From positions 1-30,408 of the forward strand of contig DGSV01000013.1 of the NCBI GenBank assembly GCA_002394025.1: a stretch of 30,408 bases of DNA, given 5' to 3'. Positions 7,742-16,877 of the stretch are shown piece after piece. This DNA is from Bacteroidales bacterium UBA4353. Its GTDB lineage: Bacteria > Bacteroidota > Bacteroidia > Bacteroidales > Paludibacteraceae. The notes beneath the pieces were generated by a model. The model saw only the letters and a program-made list of their open reading frames with translations. It had not been told where the DNA came from and made no database searches. Numbering within the stretch: the first letter of the stretch is position 1; every line of letters starts with the position of its first letter. The position numbers and the translations under genes are program-made.

Positions 7742-9052
7742 CTATTCGAGCTTTTTCCGCCGTGCTGTGATTTCCACGCTACGTATGAAATCTTTGTAGG
7801 CATTATTGCGGTTTACCTTCTCATGGTCGAGATTCGCGTCGGAATTATCGTTCCAACGGCGACATAAGTACAGCGATTTGAATATCCGCCCTATGCGATA
7901 TTCGCGGCACATACGCAGCGCTACAGCATAGTCTTCTCCATAGCTGGTGTTAGGCAGCGGCAAACGCCTAAGGAGTTGTGTAACGAATGCCCTCGGAGCT
8001 CCGAGACCATTGATACGCAAGGCATTATTACGTCCATTATCATCCGTCCACTCACTGTGGTCTATCAGCCCTGGGGCTATGGTGTTGCAGTTGATATCTG
8101 TCAGAGTGTAGGAACCTATCACCATAGCGCAGTGCTCCGAGCGGAATTTATCAATGATAAGCTGCAGTGTATCAGGCGCTTGATACAAGTCATCACTATC
8201 CAGTTGTACGGCAAATGCTCCGCAAGCGCTATTATTCACGCCATACATCCAGCATCCTCCTATTCCGAGGTCTTCACGTTCCGGTATCAGGTGAACAATC
8301 CGTGGCTCAGTGAGTGCCATACTACGCACGATTTCCGTGGTGCGGTCTGTGGAATGATTGTCTATCACGATGACGTTATACCTGAAATCGGTTTGCTGCA
8401 TCAGAGCCGATTGTATGGCATCGGCTATAGTGCGTTCGCGGTTACGCACGGGAATAATCACACTTGCGGTAACCGCAAAGTCGTCAACACAGGCGTCAAC
8501 TTCAGCGGCTTCACCGCTCAGGCAGGCTCCGATGCGCTTGAGGTGCTGTGTGAAGATATGCTCATAGTCCTTCTGTACGGCACGGCTATTGGGATTGACA
8601 TAGTCGAATTGCTTCTCGCCCGAACTACGATTGTCATTGATGGTTATGGTGCTTAAAAACTCCGGTATGCGCACCACGGCGCCGCGTGCTGACAGTTGCA
8701 GACGCAGGTCGTAGAGAGCTCCATAGTCCGACTCGGCAAGGTTTATAGGCATGCGCCTGACAAGCCACACACCACCAAAGTCGAAATCGTTGCGCACACT
8801 ACCTATCTGATAGTTGATAGTGCGACGAGGTTCTGTCCGATTGCCATCAGTGGCATAATAGTCGCCATAGACCAGCGAGGCACCACTGTCATGAGCTACA
8901 ACAACCATACGGGCTATCACATCATGAGTCAAAGGCGCTACATCAGGAGCGATATAAATAACTACATAGTCGGAAAAGCAGCGTGCCAGACGTTCGGTGA
9001 GGTACGACGAACGGCATAGCATAGGAGAATAGTTGATAATGTCAATATTCAT
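7742..9052 (-). CDS. Family 2 glycosyltransferase
   Basis: 436 residues. The catalytic GT2 domain sits in the C-terminal half: ASVIIPVRNRERTIADAI begins near 196, NVIVIDNHSTDRTTEI follows, and the nucleotide-sugar/metal motif QLDSDDLY lies near 282-289. A conserved GLGAPRAF...NTSYGEDYA block and RRWNDNSDA close the domain. The first about 190 residues (starting MNIDIINYSPMLC) form an extra domain that looks like the second half of a GT fold without a DxD motif. From memory, this two-part protein is a typical Bacteroidales family found beside DUF4922 genes, so it is probably full length. It has no membrane segments and is cytosolic or peripheral. It lies 15 bases after the sulfatase-like gene. 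Donor and acceptor sugars are unknown. Confidence 0.88.
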   Translation of the reverse strand: MNIDIINYSPMLCRSSYLTERLARCFSDYVVIYIAPDVAPLTHDVIARMVVVAHDSGASLVYGDYYATDGNRTEPRRTINYQIGSVRNDFDFGGVWLVRRMPINLAESDYGALYDLRLQLSARGAVVRIPEFLSTITINDNRSSGEKQFDYVNPNSRAVQKDYEHIFTQHLKRIGACLSGEAAEVDACVDDFAVTASVIIPVRNRERTIADAIQSALMQQTDFRYNVIVIDNHSTDRTTEIVRSMALTEPRIVHLIPEREDLGIGGCWMYGVNNSACGAFAVQLDSDDLYQAPDTLQLIIDKFRSEHCAMVIGSYTLTDINCNTIAPGLIDHSEWTDDNGRNNALRINGLGAPRAFVTQLLRRLPLPNTSYGEDYAVALRMCREYRIGRIFKSLYLCRRWNDNSDANLDHEKVNRNNAYKDFIRSVEITARRKKLE

Positions 9053-9067
9053 AGCGAGTAGATATTA

Positions 9068-11098
<2,031 letters not shown>

Positions 11099-11119
11099 AA
11101 AACTAAATCATTATCACTA

Positions 11120-11127
11120 CAAAGTTA
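11120..11127 (-). promoter_or_regulatory. -7 box (TAACTTTG) of the sulfatase gene
   Basis: On the minus strand TAACTTTG matches the Bacteroidota sigma-ABfr -7 consensus TAnnTTTG, 21 bases before the start codon at 11098. It forms a perfect 10-bp inverted repeat with the box at 11141-11148. No TTTG is found at the usual -33 distance. Confidence 0.7.
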
Positions 11128-11140
11128 ACAAAAAAAATCG

Positions 11141-11148
11141 TAACTTTG
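11141..11148 (+). promoter_or_regulatory. -7 box (TAACTTTG) of the DUF4922-SpoIID gene
   Basis: TAACTTTG preceded by an A8 tract and tcg. The start codon at 11156 is only 7 bases further on, so the transcript should have almost no leader. A first ATG at 11151 leads to a stop after two codons (atg tta tga). Confidence 0.7.
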
Positions 11149-11155
11149 TAATGTT

Positions 11156-13126
11156 ATGAGTCTTGAAGAACAATTGACATCACTTTTGGCTCGCCAGCTC
11201 TCTTCCTGGGGGCTATGTGGCAAGAATTTCGGCGACCTCGGTTCAGTAATGCATCGCGATGTGCTCGTTGCTAATCGTGTTGTACGCATACAGTGCAACC
11301 CCGCCCGCATCAGGTCTTCCGCGGCAAATGTCAGTGCCGCGGCGGTGAAAGAACGTCCATGCTTCTTATGTGAGAACAACCGCCCTAAAGAGCAGGAAAC
11401 CGTGATATGGCGCTCATACCACTGCCTCGTGAACCCATACCCCATCTTTTCGCGTCACTTCACGATAGCCGCTGCGCAACACAAACCACAACGCTTCGAC
11501 GACGTTGTCGCAGACATGATGGACCTCGCGGAACTCATGCCACAGCATTTTGTGTTCTACAACGGACCACGCTGCGGAGCCTCGGCACCTGACCACCTGC
11601 ACCTGCAAGTCGGAGTGCCTGAAGAAATACCGCTCAAATGGAACGAGCCACATGGCTGTTATCACATCATAGCCGATACGCCACAGCTTGCCGCACTGCG
11701 CACCAAACTGCTCATGCATAACCTCAAAACCATAACACACACTACCGAAGAACCTATGGTCAACGTCATAGCACGGTATTTCAACAAGCAAATACATGTC
11801 TATGTCTTCCATCGCCGACTATTTCGCCCATGGCAATACAGTGCCGAAGAGCCGGAACGCATTCTCGTAAGCCCTGCCACGGCGGAAGTTGCGGGACTAA
11901 TCATCACGCCATCCGTCGAACACTACAATAAAATCACTGCCACAGACATAGCAAGTATCTACGAACAATGCCTCTATCCGGCAGATTATCAACAACCACT
12001 TGTCAGCGTCGGCATCTGTTCAGCAACGAATTGCAAACTGACACATGACGCGCAGGGGCTTAATGTGCTCGACAGGGTTACTATCGGTCGCGACTTCCAC
12101 TGGCAACAAAATCTCGGGCTGCGTTTCCAAGGTTCTATGCGTACCACGGACGTCGAAGGTGTGCCATGGTACGTCAACGACATTGATGTGGAGCAATACC
12201 TGATTAGCGTCATCTGTTCCGAAATGGCACCTACAGCACCTACAGAACTCCTTAAAGCCCACGCCATTATATCACGCACATGGCTCATGCACGCTATCCT
12301 GCAACAAGAAGACACAAACGGCGAAGCGTGTCACCACCAAGTCACGGACGGCGAAACGTGTCATCACCAAGTCACGGACGGCGAAACGTATCACCACCAA
12401 GTCATCTACGAACGTGACGCCCACACAGCCTTCGACGTATGCGCCGATGACCACTGCCAACGCTATCAGGGGGTGCATGACAACATAAACGAAGCCGTTG
12501 CGAATGCTGTGAAAAGCACCGAAGGCATAGTTCTGGAATATCATGGACAAATATGCGATGCGCGATTCAGCAAATGTTGCGGAGGCACTACGGAACTGTT
12601 CTCTACATGCTGGGCTGACATCGACTACCCCTACCTCACCAGCCATCCCGACCCCTACTGCGACCCCGGGAAACATCCGCTGAACCAATATGCGCTGAAC
12701 ACTTACGACCACGCCACAAAAGACTACTACCGCTGGCAAATCACCGTATCAGGCGAAGACATACGACGCTTTATACTCGAAAAAACAGGCATGGACCTCG
12801 GCGATATCACAGACTTGGAAGCACTGGAAAGAGGCCCGTCACAACGAATAAAAAAACTGCGCATCACAGGTAAACTACGGTCAATAATCGTCAGCAAAGA
12901 ACTCGAAATACGCCGACTGTTGTCACCCACACACCTCTATAGCTCGGCATTCGACATCAGCAAAACAGACGACAAAAAACACGTCTTCCAACTCCGCGGA
13001 CGCGGGTGGGGACATGGTGTGGGACTATGCCAGATAGGAGCCGCCAATATGGCCGAAGAAGGATATACTCACAAGCAAATACTTGATTTCTACTACCCTG
13101 ACACGCAACTAACAAAAATCTACTGA
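11156..13126 (+). CDS. DUF4922 (HIT/GalT-like) - SpoIID fusion protein
   Basis: 656 residues in two parts. Residues about 1-290 are a DUF4922 domain: INPAR-like CNPARIRSSAANV, zinc-like ERPCFLCENNRPKEQ, and the GalT/HIT-type nucleotidyl-transfer motif GASAPDHLHLQV (His147, His149). Relatives include GDP-glucose phosphorylase-like and Ap4A-phosphorylase-like enzymes. Residues about 320-656 are a SpoIID/LytB domain: VNDIDVEQYLISVICSEMAP, LLKAHAIISRTW, AVKSTEGIVLEYHGQICDA, CCGGTTE and GRGWGHGVGLCQIGAANMA. SpoIID in sporulating Firmicutes is a lytic transglycosylase acting on stem-peptide-free glycan strands. No signal peptide is visible although SpoIID substrates are periplasmic, which is odd. 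A tandem repeat adds a Cys/His-rich insert near residue 387-416. The gene diverges from the sulfatase/GT2 pair, a neighbourhood I associate with Bacteroidales. Confidence 0.85.
   Translation: MSLEEQLTSLLARQLSSWGLCGKNFGDLGSVMHRDVLVANRVVRIQCNPARIRSSAANVSAAAVKERPCFLCENNRPKEQETVIWRSYHCLVNPYPIFSRHFTIAAAQHKPQRFDDVVADMMDLAELMPQHFVFYNGPRCGASAPDHLHLQVGVPEEIPLKWNEPHGCYHIIADTPQLAALRTKLLMHNLKTITHTTEEPMVNVIARYFNKQIHVYVFHRRLFRPWQYSAEEPERILVSPATAEVAGLIITPSVEHYNKITATDIASIYEQCLYPADYQQPLVSVGICSATNCKLTHDAQGLNVLDRVTIGRDFHWQQNLGLRFQGSMRTTDVEGVPWYVNDIDVEQYLISVICSEMAPTAPTELLKAHAIISRTWLMHAILQQEDTNGEACHHQVTDGETCHHQVTDGETYHHQVIYERDAHTAFDVCADDHCQRYQGVHDNINEAVANAVKSTEGIVLEYHGQICDARFSKCCGGTTELFSTCWADIDYPYLTSHPDPYCDPGKHPLNQYALNTYDHATKDYYRWQITVSGEDIRRFILEKTGMDLGDITDLEALERGPSQRIKKLRITGKLRSIIVSKELEIRRLLSPTHLYSSAFDISKTDDKKHVFQLRGRGWGHGVGLCQIGAANMAEEGYTHKQILDFYYPDTQLTKIY
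12314..12403 (+). repeat. Three tandem 30-bp repeats within the SpoIID domain
   Basis: Units 12314-12343, 12344-12373 and 12374-12403 encode TNGEACHHQV, TDGETCHHQV and TDGETYHHQV. They differ at only a few positions, so they arose recently. They lie between two conserved SpoIID motifs and keep frame because 30 is divisible by 3. Confidence 0.95.
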
Positions 13127-13152
13127 CCGAAAACTTTTTCGATATTTTCGAT

Positions 13153-13176
13153 ATTTTCGATAACGAAATCGAAAAT
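13153..13176 (+). terminator. AT-rich hairpin after the SpoIID gene
   Basis: attttcgat (13153-13161) and atcgaaaat (13168-13176) pair around aacgaa and are followed by ttt. It could be a weak terminator for the gene ending at 13126, and it directly abuts the -33 element of the next promoter. The same structure is present in repeat copy B at 14511-14534. Confidence 0.45.
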
Positions 13177-13207
13177 TTTGACCTGTCACGCTTTATAACT
13201 ACTTTTG
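13177..13207 (+). promoter_or_regulatory. Promoter of the PKD lipoprotein gene (repeat copy A)
   Basis: TTTG (13177-13180), a 19-base spacer and TACTTTTG (13200-13207) fit the Bacteroidota consensus TTTG-N19-21-TAnnTTTG. The gene starts at 13257. Just after the box, gctccg (13207-13212) and cggagc (13227-13232) followed by at and T8 could form a short attenuator-like hairpin, but its left arm lies at or before the likely start of transcription. Confidence 0.75.
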
Positions 13208-13256
13208 CTCCGAGAAAACTAAATCACGGAGCATTTTTTTTTACAATATTAATAGT

Positions 13257-14429
13257 ATGAAACGATTATTTACAGCATTAACACTGCTTGCGTTTTTTTT
13301 CACGTGCTGCAAAAACAATGACCCTGATGTTTTGCCTTCAGCACAATTCACTTATAGCAAAAAAAATCTGAAAGTCGTCTTCTTCAACACTTCAACTGAC
13401 GCCAATACATATGAATGGAACTATGGAGATGGTAGGATATCACACGAAGACTCACCGACTCACACTTATGATAAGGCTGGCACGTATAGCGTTTCGTTAA
13501 TTGCCCGTAATGGTTCATTATCCGACGTGTACACTACCTTGATAGATGTTGAAGCTCCACAAGCACAACAAGAAGAAAATCCAACTGAGCAACAACCGAC
13601 AGAAATTAAGCCTACCGCAGATTTCTCATACTTAGCCACGGGGCTTTCTGTAGCTTTCACTAACAAGTCAAAAAATGCACAAACCTACTTGTGGGATTTC
13701 AACGATGGTAGAACTTCAACAGAAGCCAATCCTACACACGAATTTGTACAAGCCGGCACATACAAAGTTACGCTCACTGCCAAAAACATAACATTATCAC
13801 ATAGTTACTATTGTGTTATTACAATTACTGATCCTAATCCAAAAGCAGGTTTTACATATAAAACAGCCCACCCGCTAAAAGCCGTATTCACCAACACATC
13901 AACCAATGCGACTTCATACCACTGGGACTTCGGAGACGGAAACACGTCAACAGAAAAAAATCCTACACACAGATACAATGGCATAGGAGTGTATAATGTG
14001 AAAATGACGGCTACACGAGGTTCAAAAACGAGCACATACGAGCAAATCATTAAAATTGAAGCTCCAACATCATGCAAAATAGCAGGATTTGTTTACAACA
14101 AAATACCTACAAACAACAACTACTATCAAATACAAATCACCGATGATTACACGCTGTACAAAACTACGTATCTTTACACAAATTGGGAACTGCTGTCAAT
14201 GAATGCCAACGTCCCATTCCAATACACATTCGGTACTCCAGTATCTATAAGTATTTCAAAAACTTATGTCTTACGATTGTATAAGAGCGCTTCAAAAGTT
14301 AGCGGTGAGGCAAGCGGCAAAGGCTTTTGGACTGCCAAAATAACACCATCAAAATTAAGCACATATCCCGAATCCACAACATATTATGACGATAACGCTT
14401 CGATTACGATAAATTACATTTGGAATTAG
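13257..14429 (+). CDS. PKD-domain lipoprotein
   Basis: 390 residues. The N terminus MKRLFTALTLLAFFFTC is a lipoprotein signal with the lipidated Cys at 17 (a second Cys at 18). Three PKD domains follow, at about 29-100, 121-195 and 197-270, each with the family signature (YEWNYGDG, YLWDFNDG, YHWDFGDG) and the closing HTYDKAGTY / HEFVQAGTY / HRYNGIGVY motif. A Gln/Glu-rich linker separates the first two. The last about 115 residues are an unrecognised beta-rich domain (CKIAGFVYNKIP to NASITINYIWN). PKD domains are Ig-like folds used for surface binding. The gene lies entirely between two copies of a 138-bp repeat, is more AT-rich than the SpoIID gene, and looks like an insertion. Its promoter is part of the repeat. 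Confidence 0.88.
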   Translation: MKRLFTALTLLAFFFTCCKNNDPDVLPSAQFTYSKKNLKVVFFNTSTDANTYEWNYGDGRISHEDSPTHTYDKAGTYSVSLIARNGSLSDVYTTLIDVEAPQAQQEENPTEQQPTEIKPTADFSYLATGLSVAFTNKSKNAQTYLWDFNDGRTSTEANPTHEFVQAGTYKVTLTAKNITLSHSYYCVITITDPNPKAGFTYKTAHPLKAVFTNTSTNATSYHWDFGDGNTSTEKNPTHRYNGIGVYNVKMTATRGSKTSTYEQIIKIEAPTSCKIAGFVYNKIPTNNNYYQIQITDDYTLYKTTYLYTNWELLSMNANVPFQYTFGTPVSISISKTYVLRLYKSASKVSGEASGKGFWTAKITPSKLSTYPESTTYYDDNASITINYIWN

Positions 14430-14432
14430 CGG

Positions 14433-14484
14433 GCACATACTTGATTTCTACTACCCTGACACGCAACTCACAAAAATCTACTGA
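14433..14484 (+). pseudogene. Duplicated 3' end of the SpoIID gene
   Basis: These bases encode the C-terminal tail of the SpoIID fusion (YLISTTLTR-type frames aside, the correct frame reads ILDFYYPDTQLTKIY and stop, with the first residue altered). It has no start codon or upstream coding sequence and is a by-product of the duplication. Confidence 0.85.
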
Positions 14485-14534
14485 CCGAAAACTTTTTCGA
14501 TATTTTCGATATTTTCGATAACGAAATCGAAAAT

Positions 14535-14565
14535 TTTGACCTGTCACGCTTTATAACTACTTTTG
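14535..14565 (+). promoter_or_regulatory. Promoter of the 14594 gene (repeat copy B)
   Basis: TTTG (14535-14538), 19-base spacer, TACTTTTG (14558-14565): identical to the promoter in copy A. The start codon at 14594 is 28 bases downstream of the box. Confidence 0.75.
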
Positions 14566-14593
14566 CTCCGTAAACAGCAAAACTCATTATATC

Positions 14594-15424
14594 ATGAAGA
14601 GATTTTTTACGACATTAGTAGTATTTGCATTTTATGCCTTACTGCCTGCAGAAGATGTTATTTACACCGCCTCACGCATCCAAATCATCTGCAATGTTAC
14701 AGATGTTACTGACACAGAAATCATTTATCGCAGGACTGACACTCCTAACGTCAACAGACGCATAGCCCTGAACAACGTATGGAAGATAATCTACAACAAT
14801 GGCACCGAGGAATTATTTACTACGCCGGACCAACAACAAGCTACGCCAACCACACAACAAGCTGCGCCAACCACACAACAAGCTGCGCCAACCACACAAC
14901 AAACTTCGCAGACGGCAATAACACAACAGACAGCAACGCAGCAGAACACGGCTCAAAATACGCAAAGTTTTCAAACTTTTAATTCTCAATCTGCCGACAA
15001 AGCCGAAAACGCATACGGAATTACACCTTTTCAACCATTGCGCTACGTTAGTCGCAAAAACATCTATCGCGGCGACAAAAAAATAGGCAGTTTTGCGCTC
15101 AGCGACTTGTTAAAAAACATACCTGACGCCCAAGAAGAAGAATACAAATACTCGGTATTGACAGGTCTCGGAGCCGGATTCACTTTCGGCAGTTTAGTGT
15201 TCATCGCTCCGGGAATCGTATGCTCCAGCTACGATGTCAATATAGGAGCAAGCGTCTTTTATATATTGGGAGGCACTTCTCTATTGAGCGGAATAATATG
15301 CTGGGCATCGTCCGGCACACATCTGCGCAATGCCATAGATATATACAACCGCGAGAAAGGCGGAGTTACGCATCTTGAATTTGCGCCGTCATCAACAGGG
15401 CTCGGTTTACAGATGAAATTCTGA
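14594..15424 (+). CDS. Exported protein of unknown function with Q/T-rich repeats
   Basis: 276 residues. A signal peptide (MKRFFTTLVVFAFYALLPA) is followed by a small beta domain (IYTASRIQIICNVTDVTDTEIIYRRTD...VWKIIYNNGTEEL) of a kind common in Bacteroidales envelope proteins, where a strand pair ends in "I-Y-NG". Residues about 76-140 are a low-complexity Q/T/A/P linker containing three identical-length 7-residue repeats. The C-terminal part has two hydrophobic segments (about 193-212 and 218-238) that could be membrane helices, and a polar tail ending in GLGLQMKF. I do not recognise the family and cannot assign a function. The start is set by the signal peptide. It uses the promoter inside repeat copy B. 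Confidence 0.75.
   Translation: MKRFFTTLVVFAFYALLPAEDVIYTASRIQIICNVTDVTDTEIIYRRTDTPNVNRRIALNNVWKIIYNNGTEELFTTPDQQQATPTTQQAAPTTQQAAPTTQQTSQTAITQQTATQQNTAQNTQSFQTFNSQSADKAENAYGITPFQPLRYVSRKNIYRGDKKIGSFALSDLLKNIPDAQEEEYKYSVLTGLGAGFTFGSLVFIAPGIVCSSYDVNIGASVFYILGGTSLLSGIICWASSGTHLRNAIDIYNREKGGVTHLEFAPSSTGLGLQMKF
14840..14902 (+). repeat. Three tandem 21-bp repeats in the Q/T-rich linker
   Basis: Units 14840-14860, 14861-14881 and 14882-14902 differ by one base (a14843 versus g) and encode ATPTTQQ, AAPTTQQ, AAPTTQQ. In-frame copy changes would only alter linker length. Confidence 0.95.
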
Positions 15425-15444
15425 GCAGCAATAACAGACAGACA

Positions 15445-15476
15445 TTTGCTCATGCGGTTTGTTTTGCGTAAATTTG
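15445..15476 (+). promoter_or_regulatory. Promoter of the MFS transporter gene
   Basis: TTTG (15445-15448), 20-base spacer, TAAATTTG (15469-15476). Transcription should begin near 15482, which rules out the upstream ATG at 15446/15452 as the start and supports ATG 15503. Confidence 0.75.
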
Positions 15477-15502
15477 CAGTTAACAAAAAAACAACGCCAA
15501 CA

Positions 15503-16804
15503 ATGTCTGACAACACCGCAAAAGCATGGTCGTGGATACCATCCTTGTATTTCGCTGAAGGCATTCCTTACGTGGTAGCGATGACAATAGCCGTTATCAT
15601 GTACAAGAACCTCGGAATGTCCAATACCGACATCGCCCTCCATACCTCATGGCTCTATCTGCCTTGGGTTATCAAACCCTTCTGGAGTCCCATGGTGGAT
15701 TTGTTGCGCACCAAACGCTGGTGGGTGCTCGCCATGCAATGGCTGCTGGCAGTGGCATTCGCCGTCATAGCTCTTGTGCTGCGTAGTCAGGACGTTGACC
15801 TGCACAGCGGTCTGACCATTGGCGGCAGACTCACACTGGCAATGCTCTGGGTGGTGGCATTCGCCAGCGCCACGCACGACATAGCCGCCGACGGATACTA
15901 CATGCTAGCCCTCGACGAACATCAGCAGTCGTTATTCGTGGGAATACGAAGCACTTTCTACCGCATAGCATCAATCACCGGTCAGGGACTGCTTGTCATG
16001 CTCGCCGGATATCTTGAAACGCGTCTCGGAGTGGCAAAAGCTTGGGGAGGCGTATTCGCAACCTTGGCGGCGCTATTCACCATACTCGCCTTCTACCACA
16101 TGGCGCTCATGCCACAGATAGAACATACCGTACGCGCTTATAGCAACGACGACACATCACGCGGCGGTCTGAGACAACTGCTCGCCGACTTCATGCACAA
16201 GGATAACATCGTCGTGGCGCTGCTCTTCATGCTCCTCTACCGCCTTAGCGAAGCCCTGCTAAGCAAAATGTCGGCACCTTTCATGCTCGACAGCCCCGAA
16301 GCCGGAGGACTGGGACTGACAACAGCGCAGGTGGGTATGGCATACGGCACCGTGGGAGTTATATGCCTCACCGCGGGAGGCATCATCGGCGGACTATGCA
16401 TCGCCAGACACGGACTAAAAGCATGGATGTGGCCTATGGCACTCGCCATAACGCTACCTGATATTGTATATGTAATTCTGGCATATATGACTGAACCATC
16501 TGTAACTTTAATCACGACATGCGTCGCGATAGAACAACTGGGTTATGGATTTGGTTTTTCTGCGTATATGATGTATCTGATATACGTGGCACGGGGCGAA
16601 CATAAAACCTCACACTACGCTTTCTGTACTGGACTCATGGCATTGGGAATGATGCTTCCCGGCATGGCGGCAGGATGGCTGCAAACACAACTCGGCTACC
16701 AACACTTCTTCATCCTTGTCATGATTTGCGTCATACCAACTCTGGCACTCATACCACTGCTCAACATCGACAGCGATTTCGGGAAAAACAAAGGACAGAA
16801 TTAG
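15503..16804 (+). CDS. AmpG-like MFS transporter
   Basis: 433 residues from ATG 15503; the longer frame from 15446 is excluded because the promoter lies inside it and because SWIPSLYFAEGIPYV at residue 10 fits the family N terminus. It has about twelve membrane helices of the major facilitator superfamily. The N-terminal motif (SLYFAEGIPY), the conserved block ATHDIAADGYYMLAL and the LLYRLSEALL segment after the central loop match the AmpG/acetyl-CoA transporter (PAT) branch. AmpG imports anhydro-muropeptides for cell-wall recycling in Proteobacteria; Bacteroidota relatives are often annotated only as MFS, so the substrate is inferred. A muropeptide role would fit the nearby SpoIID-domain gene. 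It ends at a strong shared terminator. Confidence 0.88.
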   Translation: MSDNTAKAWSWIPSLYFAEGIPYVVAMTIAVIMYKNLGMSNTDIALHTSWLYLPWVIKPFWSPMVDLLRTKRWWVLAMQWLLAVAFAVIALVLRSQDVDLHSGLTIGGRLTLAMLWVVAFASATHDIAADGYYMLALDEHQQSLFVGIRSTFYRIASITGQGLLVMLAGYLETRLGVAKAWGGVFATLAALFTILAFYHMALMPQIEHTVRAYSNDDTSRGGLRQLLADFMHKDNIVVALLFMLLYRLSEALLSKMSAPFMLDSPEAGGLGLTTAQVGMAYGTVGVICLTAGGIIGGLCIARHGLKAWMWPMALAITLPDIVYVILAYMTEPSVTLITTCVAIEQLGYGFGFSAYMMYLIYVARGEHKTSHYAFCTGLMALGMMLPGMAAGWLQTQLGYQHFFILVMICVIPTLALIPLLNIDSDFGKNKGQN

Positions 16805-16821
16805 CAACAACATAATACGCA

Positions 16822-16866
16822 AATAAAACTAAAAGGGCGCCTTTGTGGCACCCTTTTAGTTTTATT
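16822..16866. terminator. Bidirectional terminator between MFS and minus-strand gene
   Basis: Left arm 16822-16841 pairs with 16847-16866 (16 bp, one mismatch, then 3 bp) around a 5-base loop. The core is aaaaggg/ccctttt with A- and T-rich flanks, so it can work in both directions. It lies 17 bases after the MFS stop and 11 bases beyond the end of the convergent gene. Confidence 0.85.
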
Positions 16867-16877
16867 GGAATTGTTGA

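Larger units (their letters stand above)
13075..13212 (+). repeat. 138-bp direct repeat, copy A (upstream of PKD gene)
   Basis: Matches 14433-14570 with two mismatches (13078 and 13111). It contains the last 17 codons and stop of the SpoIID gene, a 10-base cgatattttc tandem run (13139-13161), a 9-bp hairpin (13153-13161 / 13168-13176) and a complete promoter (13177-13207). Confidence 0.95.
14433..14570 (+). repeat. 138-bp direct repeat, copy B (downstream of PKD gene)
   Basis: Second copy of 13075-13212, starting 3 bases after the stop codon of the PKD gene. It carries the same hairpin and promoter, here placed before the gene at 14594. Confidence 0.95.

Noticed and set aside
15446..15502. 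Longer N terminus of the MFS transporter from the start at 15446
   Set aside because: The promoter (-7 box at 15469-15476) lies inside this stretch, and the family N terminus aligns with the ATG at 15503.
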